This document shows, piece after piece, positions 1 through 6,293 of a stretch of 6,293 bases of DNA; within the stretch, counting starts at the first letter, position 1; each line of letters opens with the position of its first letter. The DNA comes from an uncultured Bacteroidota bacterium (GTDB lineage: Bacteria > Bacteroidota > Bacteroidia > Bacteroidales > P3). The notes beneath the pieces were generated by a model that had not been told where the DNA came from, did not search any database, and saw only the letters and a list, made by a program, of their open reading frames with translations. A program made the position numbers and the translations under genes. The DNA lies in contig URCX01000116.1 in the NCBI GenBank assembly GCA_900546465.1, positions 1 to 6,293 on the forward strand. Direction: 5' to 3'.

Positions 1-2
1 TT

Positions 3-173
3 GAGGATGTCACTACTCATTTGATGAACCATCTCTCACTTCATCCGACACTTCGCACTTGTAGCTCTGACACTATCCTCAGAGCGATAAAGGAGCTGAC
101 GAAAGAAAACATTTCATACACATCAGACTGCGTATTGCCTCAAGTCGCATTGTGGGGTAAGGGAATATTGTAG
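3..173 (+). pseudogene. IS1380-family transposase remnant (internal fragment)
   Basis: The open frame beginning at base 3 reads EDVTTHLM, then HLSLHPTLRTCSSDTILRAI, then KELTKENISYTSD. I recognise this as the conserved N-terminal part (roughly residues 65-110) of the DDE transposases of the IS1380 family, which are frequent in Bacteroidales. The fragment has no start because it runs off the window edge. The family resemblance stops at about base 128, where full-length members would continue toward the catalytic core. The frame then reads unrelated residues and ends at TAG (171-173). None of the catalytic DDE residues are present, so this piece cannot encode an active transposase. The break could be a deletion, or a second element inserted into the first. 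Identification is from memory of the family, not from a search. Confidence 0.75.
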
Positions 174-422
174 GTCGCAAGCGGGTGTTTCAGTTCAAAT
201 CATCTGCAAATTCAGTAATGAAAGGATGTGTACACGCAAGAAGGACATTGAAAGGCTTAGTTGCGGATTTGAGGTACTCTACGCCGGAAGCGTAAAGAAA
301 CAACCCTGCTATATCTCGTATCTCAATCGCTTTAGAAATTTCCTACGTTTCTAAACAATACGATAAAGCATTGCGCTTCTTAATCTCAATAAGATATGGC
401 AAGAACTTCACTTACCACGTGG

Positions 423-454
423 CAAAGATAGAAAATATTTTTGAACCCGAGCAA
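423..454 (-). promoter_or_regulatory. Possible Bacteroidota-type promoter, minus strand
   Basis: Read on the minus strand, bases 430-423 give TATCTTTG, a full match to the Bacteroidota -7 element TAnnTTTG. A TTG at 454-452 lies 21 bases upstream and partly matches the -33 element TTTG. The site would fire leftward into the decayed region and the transposase remnant, antisense to the latter, where I see no gene with a start codon. It may be a relic of a mobile element or a chance match in AT-rich DNA. Confidence 0.25.
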
Positions 455-510
455 TTCAATGCCCTAAAAATGAAAATAAACGAATAATAAGACTGCAGAA
501 TTACATAAAC

Positions 511-582
511 CGCCTTTCTATACGAACTGAAAGGGCGTTACGATTTCTCGAAACGCCTTTCCGTAAAATTCTTTCGGCGTTT
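511..582. repeat. Cluster of alternately complementary arms
   Basis: Four short arms follow one another: CGCCTTTC (511-518), GAAAGGGCGTT (528-538), AACGCCTTTC (552-561) and GGCGTTT (576-582). Arm 1 can pair with arm 2 and arm 2 with arm 3, each with a single bulged G. Arm 3 extended to 551 can pair with arm 4 over 7 perfect base pairs. Neighbouring hairpins would exclude each other, as in an attenuator, but no T-tract follows arm 4 and no gene follows on the plus strand. The terminal repeats of a decayed mobile element are an equally good explanation. Confidence 0.4.
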
Positions 583-703
583 CAATTCGGCAATGAAGCT
601 CACTGACTTACCACATCGAAATCGGAGCAAATCAAGAGCAGAATAAACACCATGTATATTCTAATCCTATACACGTTAAGTTTGACAGCTTCGGCAGAAG
701 TGT

Positions 704-743
704 AAAAAAAGGAGCAAGAACATTGTGTATTCTTGCCCCTTTT
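704..743 (-). terminator. Rho-independent terminator after fbp
   Basis: On the minus strand the sequence forms a 10-bp stem, GGGGCAAGAA (739-730) with TTCTTGCTCC (720-711). It contains one G-U pair and a 9-base loop, and is followed directly by seven Ts (710-704). The four As before the stem can pair with the first four Ts. It starts 15 bases after the fbp stop codon and so marks the end of the minus-strand operon. The plus-strand reading has only four Ts after the stem, so termination in that direction would be weaker. Confidence 0.88.
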
Positions 744-758
744 CTTGTGTAGGTTGAT

Positions 759-2723
759 TTATTTTTCCTTTACCAAACCTTCGTTATAAGCGTAGATTAA
801 GCGTTTCAAACCGGCAATTTGATCTTTCAATTCCTCGCCAAGTTCTGTGTCGCCTATATGGATTTTTTTTGTTCGTTGCTCTATAAGATAGTTCTTGGAG
901 ATTATGTCGCTTTCGTTCTCTATCGATTCCTGCCTTGAACAGAACGGTTCATGTTCCACCAAAAACAATCGGCTTGAACCGGAAACGAGGGTGTATCCTC
1001 CTATCCCTGTTTCTTTCTGGTAAGCCTTGGACATGCCTCCGTCTATCACAAGCAGTCTTCCGTTAGCCATGATAGGGCTTTCGCCTTTCTTCACCTTAAC
1101 CGGCACATGTCCGTTTACAATTCTTGCTTCTTCGTTTGTCAAACCGAATTCGGCAAGTATCATTTCGCAAAACTTCACATCATTTCGCAAAGAGAAGTAC
1201 AAGTCCAAGCGTTCGGATTGCGGTCCTTTGTCTTCTATCAGATAACGTTCAAAGGTTGCCATTCTATGCTTGCCGAATATAGGGGAACATGCTCCGCACC
1301 ACAAATACCAAAAGTAATCTCCGTCATTATTCTTGGGAGCAAATCGGTTTATCCATACGTTTCTTATCGTCTGTTCCAAAACATCGAGCAGTTCTTTACC
1401 TTTAACCATTCTGCCTTTATGGTTGAAAGATCTGAATTCTGTTTCACTTTCCATCGGAATGCAACCATGCAACATCAGGGTATTATTGCATACAAGGTAA
1501 ACACTGCCTTTGGCAAATAGGAAAGAGACATCATCTTGCAATTTAGAGGAGTTCAGGAATGAAGAGGCGAGTTTGTTTATCACTTCCTCTTCTTCTTTGG
1601 TCAGTTCGTAAGGGTTGTTAGGATTGATGGTAGGGAAATAATAATCCCTCAAAGGATAATGTTGACCATCTATGAATATAGTACCTTTTTCATAGTCTAT
1701 CTTATCAAGCAACAGACGGTGCGACATATCGAAAGCCGGATTTCTCAAAACGACTTGACCTTCCAATTTGAAACTTATCACAGCTATTGCTTTGTGAATC
1801 ATTGTCATCAAACGGACATTTGCATCATCGAAATGCTCCGGCTTGGTGCCTTTCGGAATAAAAGGAACTGCAGGGTCGTTCTCGTAGGTTGTTATTGCGA
1901 ATGTGATAAGCGGCATAAGATTTATGCCATAATCATCTTCTATCGTGTCCAAACTGCCGTATCTTGCAGTTAAACGGATTACTTCTGCGACATCGAATTT
2001 GTTTCCACAGGCTGCTCCCATCCATATAATATCGTGATTGCCCCATTGAACGTCAGCCGCATGATGTGATTTCAAAAGCTCCATAACCTCTGCTGCCTTA
2101 GGTCCTCTGTCGAAAATATCTCCGATAATGTGCAACCTGTCTATCAACATTCGTTTTATGAAACTGCATATAGATTCTATGAATTGGTCGGAGCGCTGCA
2201 GGTTAACAATATTGTCTATTATGCTGTCATAATAAGCCAATTTGTTTGAGGTGGTTTCGTTCAGAAGTTCATCTATGATGAAAGCATATTCGCTTGACAT
2301 GGCTTTACGCACCTTTGAACGGGTGTACTTTTTCGATACTTCTCTTGCAACTTTCACCAATTTATTAAGGGTAAGTCTATACCATTCATCGTTTACCACT
2401 CCAGCTTCTTTCAACTGGCTGAGTTTGTCGTTGGGATAATAGATTATCGTTGCCAACTGATTTTTCTCTGCCACGGAAATAGAATGTCCGAATACGTCAT
2501 CTATTTTTCTTTTCACTGCACCTGAGGCATTGGAAAGAATATGATTAAACGTATCGAACTCCCCATGAATGTCGGTAACAAAGTGTTCCGTTCCTTTGGG
2601 TAGCAGAAGAATAGCACTAAGCTTTATAATCTCGGTGCTTGCTGCTTGAAGAGTTGGGAATTGCTTTGAAAGCTGATTCAGGAACTTCAACTCTTCCTTG
2701 GATATTTCTATCTTATTTTCCAT
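759..2723 (-). CDS. fbp: Fructose-1,6-bisphosphatase, class III
   Basis: This 654-residue enzyme removes the 1-phosphate of fructose 1,6-bisphosphate to give fructose 6-phosphate, the committed step of gluconeogenesis in the cytosol. The length fits the class III family (the Bacillus subtilis Fbp type, about 670 residues), which has a metallophosphoesterase core unrelated to the class I and II enzymes. Visible metal-site motifs are DIHGEFD (51-57), GDIFDRG (201-207), GNHD (228-231), HGC (419-421) and NGHVPVK (537-543), with DGGMSKAYQ at 561-569. Known members depend on manganese, and the B. subtilis enzyme is activated by phosphoenolpyruvate; neither can be read from this sequence. The ATG lies 21 bases after the clpP stop with only a weak purine stretch before it. 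It is the last gene of the operon, just ahead of the terminator. All core motifs are present and the frame is intact. Confidence 0.95.
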   Translation of the reverse strand: MENKIEISKEELKFLNQLSKQFPTLQAASTEIIKLSAILLLPKGTEHFVTDIHGEFDTFNHILSNASGAVKRKIDDVFGHSISVAEKNQLATIIYYPNDKLSQLKEAGVVNDEWYRLTLNKLVKVAREVSKKYTRSKVRKAMSSEYAFIIDELLNETTSNKLAYYDSIIDNIVNLQRSDQFIESICSFIKRMLIDRLHIIGDIFDRGPKAAEVMELLKSHHAADVQWGNHDIIWMGAACGNKFDVAEVIRLTARYGSLDTIEDDYGINLMPLITFAITTYENDPAVPFIPKGTKPEHFDDANVRLMTMIHKAIAVISFKLEGQVVLRNPAFDMSHRLLLDKIDYEKGTIFIDGQHYPLRDYYFPTINPNNPYELTKEEEEVINKLASSFLNSSKLQDDVSFLFAKGSVYLVCNNTLMLHGCIPMESETEFRSFNHKGRMVKGKELLDVLEQTIRNVWINRFAPKNNDGDYFWYLWCGACSPIFGKHRMATFERYLIEDKGPQSERLDLYFSLRNDVKFCEMILAEFGLTNEEARIVNGHVPVKVKKGESPIMANGRLLVIDGGMSKAYQKETGIGGYTLVSGSSRLFLVEHEPFCSRQESIENESDIISKNYLIEQRTKKIHIGDTELGEELKDQIAGLKRLIYAYNEGLVKEK

Positions 2724-2744
2724 ACTTTACTCTTTTAATATGGT

Positions 2745-3476
2745 TTATTCCTCCGGTTTATTTGTCGTTTCCTCCGAGGCTTCTTTTGTCTCTTCTTTTT
2801 TTCTCACAAGAATTTCATCTATCATTCCATATTCCAAAGCCTCTTTTGCCGTAAGCCAATGATCTCGGTCGCCGTCCTTTTCTATTTTTTCGACAGGCTG
2901 CCCAGAATGCTTTGAAATTATGGAATAGAGTTCCTGTTTGGTTTTCAGGATTTCTCTTGCCGCAATTTCTATATCGGAGGCTTGTCCCTCTGCCCCTCCA
3001 AGCGGCTGATGTATCATAACTCTTGAATGTTCCAAGGCAGAACGTTTCTTCTTCGTTCCGGCACATAGCAAAACTGAGCCCATAGAAGCAGCCAAGCCCG
3101 TACATATTGTTGCTACATCAGGTTGTATATATTGCATTGTATCGTATATTCCGAGACCTGCATTCACGTAACCGCCCGGAGTGTTGAGGTAAATATGAAT
3201 GTCTCGTTGAGGATCATCACTCTCCAAAAATAATAGTTGAGCTTGAATGATATTTGCCACATCATCATCTATCGGAGTGCCGAGAAAGATTATTCTATCC
3301 ATCATAAGACGGGAGAAAACGTCCATTTGGGCAACGTTCAAATGCCTTTCCTCTATAATCGTAGGGTTTATATATGCAGCTTTTGAGCCTGCAAACTTGC
3401 TATAACGGTCAAAAGTCATGCTGCTTATTCCTCTGTGCTTTACTGCATAGAGCTTAAATTCTTTATTGATGTCCAT
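2745..3476 (-). CDS. clpP: ATP-dependent Clp protease proteolytic subunit
   Basis: ClpP is the serine peptidase that forms a double-ring chamber and degrades proteins fed in by a Clp ATPase such as ClpX. The catalytic triad is visible: Ser131 in GLAASMGS, His156 in MIHQPLGG and Asp205 in DRDHW. The Asp203-Arg204 pair matches the ring-contact sensor known from Staphylococcus ClpP. At 243 residues it exceeds the roughly 195-220 of typical members, through an N-terminal extension seen in Bacteroidota ClpP and a charged Glu/Lys-rich tail (about 224-243). The loop usually reading NSPGGSV here reads NTPGGYV (98-104), next to the oxyanion-hole Gly and Val. The start lies 8 bases after the preceding stop. 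Neither tig nor clpX is adjacent; the neighbours are a polyprenyl synthase and fbp. The triad is complete, so activity is likely. Confidence 0.95.
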   Translation of the reverse strand: MDINKEFKLYAVKHRGISSMTFDRYSKFAGSKAAYINPTIIEERHLNVAQMDVFSRLMMDRIIFLGTPIDDDVANIIQAQLLFLESDDPQRDIHIYLNTPGGYVNAGLGIYDTMQYIQPDVATICTGLAASMGSVLLCAGTKKKRSALEHSRVMIHQPLGGAEGQASDIEIAAREILKTKQELYSIISKHSGQPVEKIEKDGDRDHWLTAKEALEYGMIDEILVRKKEETKEASEETTNKPEE

Positions 3477-3484
3477 ATATTTTG

Positions 3485-4459
3485 TTATTTGTTTCTGTTA
3501 ATCAATTTTTCTGCAAATGTGGCAAGCAAAGTCTTCCTTTCCTTTGGTAAGTTCATCTTTTCCAATGCCTGCAATGCAAGTCGGTTGTAGTCTTCCATTG
3601 TTTTACGTGCGACCTCCTGTACATTCAATTCCTCGTATATTTCTTTTACTCTCCTTGTTTTGATCTCTTTCGGAATATCAATCGAGCAATATAGGTCTCT
3701 TAAATCCTCTTTAAGACTGCCATTTGCCAATTCCAATGCTTTCAAATAAAGGAATGTTTTCTTTCTATCTGCTATATCAGTGCCGCTTACCTTGCCGAAA
3801 ACCTCCACATCGCTCCAACAATCGAATATATCATCTTGTATCTGAAAAGCAATACCTATATAATGTCCGAAAGTATCCAAAAAAGATAATGTTTCTTTGT
3901 CTGCTCCGGCTGTAACAGCCCCGAGTTTCAAAGCAGTAGCAAGCAAGACTCCTGTTTTTAGGCGTATCATTTCTATGTATTCGGACAAACTCACATCATT
4001 TCTGGCTTCAAAATCCATATCATAAGCCTGCCCTTCACATACTTCGATCGCAGCTCGAGTCATTATACCCACCAAATCCGGCACTATGCTTTTATCGCAT
4101 TGCAAAAGATAGTCATAAGAACAAGCAAACATCGTATCACCGGACAGAATTGCCTTATTGGTATTATATTTTTGATAAACGGTAGGTTTGCCACGTCTCA
4201 AAGGAGATTTATCCATTATATCATCATGCAGAAGCGTGAAATTATGCAGCATTTCCACTGCCACAGCTGCAGGAAAAGCCTTTTCCAATTCTCCTCCGCA
4301 CACTTCATTTGCAATCAAACACAACAAAGGACGCACCCTTTTGCCGCCTTGATGCATTCCATAATCAATCGGCTCATATAAAGTAAGCGGTTGACGACTG
4401 TAAACCTGCTTCTCCATCAAATCTATTGCTATCTTCTGTAAATCTTCTATTGTCCGCAT
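3485..4459 (-). CDS. Polyprenyl (geranylgeranyl-type) diphosphate synthase
   Basis: This 324-residue all-helical prenyltransferase condenses isopentenyl diphosphate with an allylic diphosphate in the cytosol, supplying chains for quinones, carotenoids or other prenyl lipids. Both aspartate-rich magnesium sites are present: DDIMD (79-83), followed by the RRGKPT diphosphate-binding motif (88-93), and DDIFD (209-213). GGKRVRP (38-44) matches the conserved N-terminal substrate site. The first aspartate motif has no two-residue insert, unlike bacterial IspA farnesyl synthases. An aromatic residue, Phe74, sits five positions before it, where bulky side chains are known to limit chain length. I infer a short product, about C15-C20, rather than the octaprenyl product of IspB, where that position is small. 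The ATG follows wecB by 37 bases, with AGGA four to seven bases upstream as a weak ribosome site. Confidence 0.9.
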   Translation of the reverse strand: MRTIEDLQKIAIDLMEKQVYSRQPLTLYEPIDYGMHQGGKRVRPLLCLIANEVCGGELEKAFPAAVAVEMLHNFTLLHDDIMDKSPLRRGKPTVYQKYNTNKAILSGDTMFACSYDYLLQCDKSIVPDLVGIMTRAAIEVCEGQAYDMDFEARNDVSLSEYIEMIRLKTGVLLATALKLGAVTAGADKETLSFLDTFGHYIGIAFQIQDDIFDCWSDVEVFGKVSGTDIADRKKTFLYLKALELANGSLKEDLRDLYCSIDIPKEIKTRRVKEIYEELNVQEVARKTMEDYNRLALQALEKMNLPKERKTLLATFAEKLINRNK

Positions 4460-4496
4460 ATTCCTATACCTTTTTATCTCTGTTTGTCTTGTTGTT

Positions 4497-5624
4497 TTAT
4501 AACGTTTTCAGCATTGTTTCGCATATAAATCGACCTGCTTTTCCGTTGCCGAAGAGTTCCGGAAAATCCACAGGAGGATTGAGTATATAATCTTTTGCCT
4601 TGCTCACTATCAAATCGCGATTTGCATCACATATAGCAGCATTACCGCATTGCACAATCTCAACCCACTCGGTTTGTGGCCGCAATATAATAGCCGGTTT
4701 CTTCAAAAAATATGCCTCTTTCTGCACTCCGCCCGAATCTGTCAGTACAAGACAGGCATTCTTTTCCAAATAAATCATATCCGAAAATGATACCGGCTCC
4801 ATGACCTTTATATTCTCATTTTCGTTTAAGCGTTTCATGAAATCTTCTCCAAGAACAGTAGGAATCATCTTCCGTGTCCTCGGGTGCATAGGCAGTATTA
4901 TCTTCTTGAATTTTGAAATCTCATGCAAAGCTTCAAGAATACTTTTCAACCTTACTCCATCATCTGTATTATTATTGCGATGTATGGTGCAAAGAACAAA
5001 ATCCTCTCCGAAGCATTCACTTCTTTGTTCAGTGTCAAGCACCTTTTGCGAGAAATAAAGGGTATTATCATACATTATATCCCCGCAATGGTATATATTC
5101 GGGTGGTTTGCGTCCGCTTTTTCATGCAAACAAGTCGGAAAGCCCTCCTTTATCAAATTATCATAGCCGTTTTGCGTAGGAGAGAACAAAAGTGTGGAGA
5201 GGTGATCGCAAACAATACGGTTCACTTCCTCCGGCATGGACTTATCGAAGGAACGAAGTCCTGCCTCAATATGCACAATAGGCACAAACATCTTGCTTGC
5301 TGCAACAGCTCCCGCCAAAGTCGAATTGGTATCTCCGTAAAGCACCACTGCATTCGGGCATTCTTCCTCAAACACTGTCTCCAAACGTTCTATCATCTTT
5401 GCCGTCTGTTCTCCGTGCTTGCCGCTGCCGACAGCCAAATTATGTTTCGGACGAGGGATTTCCAATTCCGAAAAAAACACTTCCGACATATTTTTGTCAT
5501 AATGCTGCCCCGTATGAACAATTACCTCATCTATTTCGTCCGCAAAGCAATCTCTTATCGCCCGACTTATGGCAGAGGCTTTTATGATTTGAGGCCTTGC
5601 ACCTATTACCGTAACTATCTTCAT
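4497..5624 (-). CDS. wecB: UDP-N-acetylglucosamine 2-epimerase (non-hydrolysing), WecB/WbpI type
   Basis: This 375-residue GT-B-fold enzyme inverts C2 of a UDP-N-acetyl sugar, classically UDP-GlcNAc to UDP-ManNAc, for surface polysaccharide synthesis. Residues matching those important in E. coli WecB are present: Arg10 and Lys15 in GARPQIIKAS, Asp98 in GDTNS, Glu120 in HIEAGLRS, Glu132 in PEEVNR and His215. The UDP-site stretch TDSGGVQKEA (295-304) is intact. The N-terminal GARPQ-IKAS, the NMSE-FF segment and QTEWVE (317-322) resemble Pseudomonas WbpI, which acts on UDP-2,3-diacetamido glucuronate, so the exact substrate is open and the symbol tentative. The usual HRxEN motif reads HRNNN (215-219), replacing the glutamate. 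The ATG shares one base with the upstream glycosyltransferase stop (TAATG), implying coupled translation. Confidence 0.85.
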   Translation of the reverse strand: MKIVTVIGARPQIIKASAISRAIRDCFADEIDEVIVHTGQHYDKNMSEVFFSELEIPRPKHNLAVGSGKHGEQTAKMIERLETVFEEECPNAVVLYGDTNSTLAGAVAASKMFVPIVHIEAGLRSFDKSMPEEVNRIVCDHLSTLLFSPTQNGYDNLIKEGFPTCLHEKADANHPNIYHCGDIMYDNTLYFSQKVLDTEQRSECFGEDFVLCTIHRNNNTDDGVRLKSILEALHEISKFKKIILPMHPRTRKMIPTVLGEDFMKRLNENENIKVMEPVSFSDMIYLEKNACLVLTDSGGVQKEAYFLKKPAIILRPQTEWVEIVQCGNAAICDANRDLIVSKAKDYILNPPVDFPELFGNGKAGRFICETMLKTL

Positions 5625-5626
5625 TA
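5622..5626 (-). promoter_or_regulatory. TAATG stop-start overlap (translational coupling)
   Basis: Read on the minus strand, 5626-5622 is TAATG: the glycosyltransferase stop TAA and the epimerase start ATG share one base. Such overlaps usually couple translation of the two genes, so the epimerase may depend on translation of the now truncated upstream frame. Confidence 0.8.
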
Positions 5627-6229
5627 TATCTGCTGCAATTTATCGTAAAACTCCTTTGCTATTTCATCTCTGTTGAAATTCTCCGAAACATATCGCAAAC
5701 CATTTTCGCCCAAAGTAGAAACCAAAACAGGATTATTGTATAAGGTCAAAATCTTCTCACACAATTCTTCCACATTTTCAGGCTCGAAAGCCAAACCGCA
5801 CCCTCCTTGTTCTATAAAGAGTTCCTTTGCTTCTCCCTCTACACCGAGAATGATTGGTTTCTTCATGGCTGAATTTTCAAAAATCTTAGATGGAATAGCT
5901 CCCTTGAACAAATCCAACTTACGCAATGGAATTATGCTTGCATCCATATCGCCTATTATCTCCAACATTTCGGACTTCGGTACAGCATCATAGAAATTCA
6001 GATTTTCAAGAGCAAGTTCCGCTTTCATTGCCAGCAATCTCTCTTTTTCCGGACCGTTTCCCAAAAGCACAAACTTTATCTTCTCATAATCTTTAAGACG
6101 TTTAGCGGCATTCAGAATAATATCCAAGCCCTGAGCATAGCCTATTATCCCTCCGTAAAACAAAAGAAAGTCTCCCTCTTTGTAAGCATTTTCTCTCCTC
6201 CACCTGCCTTTTTCTTTTTGTTTAACCAA
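5624..6229 (-). CDS. Glycosyltransferase family 4, C-terminal domain only (truncated)
   Basis: These 201 codons encode the nucleotide-sugar-binding half of a GT-B glycosyltransferase of the kind that builds capsule or O-antigen units on lipid carriers at the inner membrane. Visible landmarks are FYGGIIGYAQGLDIIL (24-39), LGNGPEKERL (56-65), VPKSEM (83-88), IPSKIFE (112-118) and GVEGEAKEL (129-137), closest in my memory to the WbuB/WcaI-like group. Complete members have about 400 residues; the N-terminal acceptor domain is missing. The only start is a TTG (6229-6227) without a ribosome site, and TAA (6241-6239) stands in frame four codons upstream. No upstream frame reads like the missing domain. 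It is probably a broken gene cut by an insertion or rearrangement, unlikely to be a working enzyme alone. The donor and acceptor cannot be inferred. Confidence 0.8.
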   Translation of the reverse strand: MVKQKEKGRWRRENAYKEGDFLLFYGGIIGYAQGLDIILNAAKRLKDYEKIKFVLLGNGPEKERLLAMKAELALENLNFYDAVPKSEMLEIIGDMDASIIPLRKLDLFKGAIPSKIFENSAMKKPIILGVEGEAKELFIEQGGCGLAFEPENVEELCEKILTLYNNPVLVSTLGENGLRYVSENFNRDEIAKEFYDKLQQI

Positions 6230-6293
6230 AATCGGTCGTTAGGGCTTGCTTGGATTTTGGATTTTTAGAAGAGTGGATTCTGTTTGGCTTAAT
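6230..6293. other. Non-homologous DNA at the glycosyltransferase break
   Basis: This right edge should encode the N-terminal half of the glycosyltransferase on the minus strand, but all three frames read unrelated residues and each is closed by a stop codon. An inverted repeat of 8 bp, CCAAAATC (6226-6233) and GATTTTGG (6253-6260), spans the junction. The edge of an inserted mobile element is a reasonable guess, but too little is visible to name it. Confidence 0.35.

Larger units (their letters stand above)
130..703. other. Non-genic stretch with short decayed open frames
   Basis: No convincing gene lies here. On the plus strand a frame is open from 100 to the stop at 352-354; its only usable ATG (226) would give about 42 residues. 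A second plus frame is open from 296 to tandem stops TAATAA (485-490). It has a protein-like tail (YGKNFTYHVAKIENIFEPEQ) but no start at its beginning. On the minus strand a frame is open from 342 down to a TGA at 192-190, about 50 codons, also without an ATG. None matches a family I recognise. They look like debris of mobile DNA or chance frames. A short inverted repeat, TGTATA/TATACA, lies at 653-658 and 668-673. Nothing else is supported apart from the hairpin cluster and possible promoter listed separately. Confidence 0.5.

Noticed and set aside
653..673. TGTATA/TATACA inverted repeat as a possible operator
   Set aside because: Only six base pairs in AT-rich DNA, with no gene start nearby on either strand.
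1107..1520. A 137-residue plus-strand frame opposite fbp
   Set aside because: The fbp frame carries all class III motifs across this stretch, and the plus-strand translation resembles no family.
2815..3105. A 96-residue minus-strand frame overlapping clpP in another frame
   Set aside because: It lies inside clpP where the catalytic residues are conserved in the main frame. No separate start signal or family match is visible.
4923..5648. A 241-residue open frame on the plus strand opposite the epimerase
   Set aside because: It is antisense to a well-supported epimerase gene. Its translation is rich in Cys, His and Arg with no recognisable domain, as expected from a complementary-strand shadow.
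6147..6200. A Shine-Dalgarno-like AGGAGAGAAAATG on the minus strand (ATG at 6189-6187)
   Set aside because: It opens only about 14 codons out of frame. The same bases encode the RRENAYK residues of the glycosyltransferase, so the match is coincidental.
6222..6293. Terminal TDFG-stop in one minus frame at the right edge, similar to the C-terminal end of IS1380 transposases
   Set aside because: Only four residues agree and the preceding residues do not resemble that family, so a second IS1380 copy is not supported.
1..6293. CRISPR arrays, tRNA or rRNA genes, riboswitches
   Set aside because: I saw no spaced direct repeats, cloverleaf-like segments or conserved RNA motifs, and most of the window is dense coding sequence.

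Overview
The window suggests a low-GC member of the Bacteroidota, probably Bacteroidales. The ClpP, class III fructose-bisphosphatase and polyprenyl synthetase are of the kind seen in that phylum. The start of the window carries a remnant of an IS1380-family transposase of the type common in Bacteroidales, and the gene starts mostly lack clear Shine-Dalgarno sequences. The genus cannot be named from the sequence alone.

Layout: about 88% of the window is one tightly packed set of five genes, all on the minus strand and so read from right to left. In transcription order they are: the C-terminal domain of a family 4 glycosyltransferase (6229-5624), a WecB/WbpI-type UDP-N-acetyl-sugar 2-epimerase (5624-4497), a short-chain polyprenyl diphosphate synthase (4459-3485), the ClpP protease subunit (3476-2745) and a class III fructose-1,6-bisphosphatase (2723-759). 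The gaps are a 1-nt overlap, then 37, 8 and 21 nt. A strong hairpin with a T-tract (704-743) follows the last stop codon, so these genes probably form the end of one operon. The set mixes envelope polysaccharide, isoprenoid, proteolysis and gluconeogenesis functions, which looks like co-transcription rather than one pathway. The first two genes plausibly work together in surface glycan synthesis.

The left 700 bases hold no intact gene. They begin inside an IS1380-family transposase that loses its homology at about base 128. Next come short open frames without credible starts, and then a cluster of alternately complementary arms (511-582). On the right, the glycosyltransferase is cut: its N-terminal half is absent, a stop codon lies in frame just upstream (6239-6241), and the last 60 bases show no glycosyltransferase coding in any frame. 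Both edges therefore look rearranged, probably by mobile elements, around an otherwise intact housekeeping block.

I found no convincing undescribed system. The best leads are the cut glycosyltransferase, the unusual setting of clpP, and residue changes at conserved motifs in the epimerase and in ClpP.
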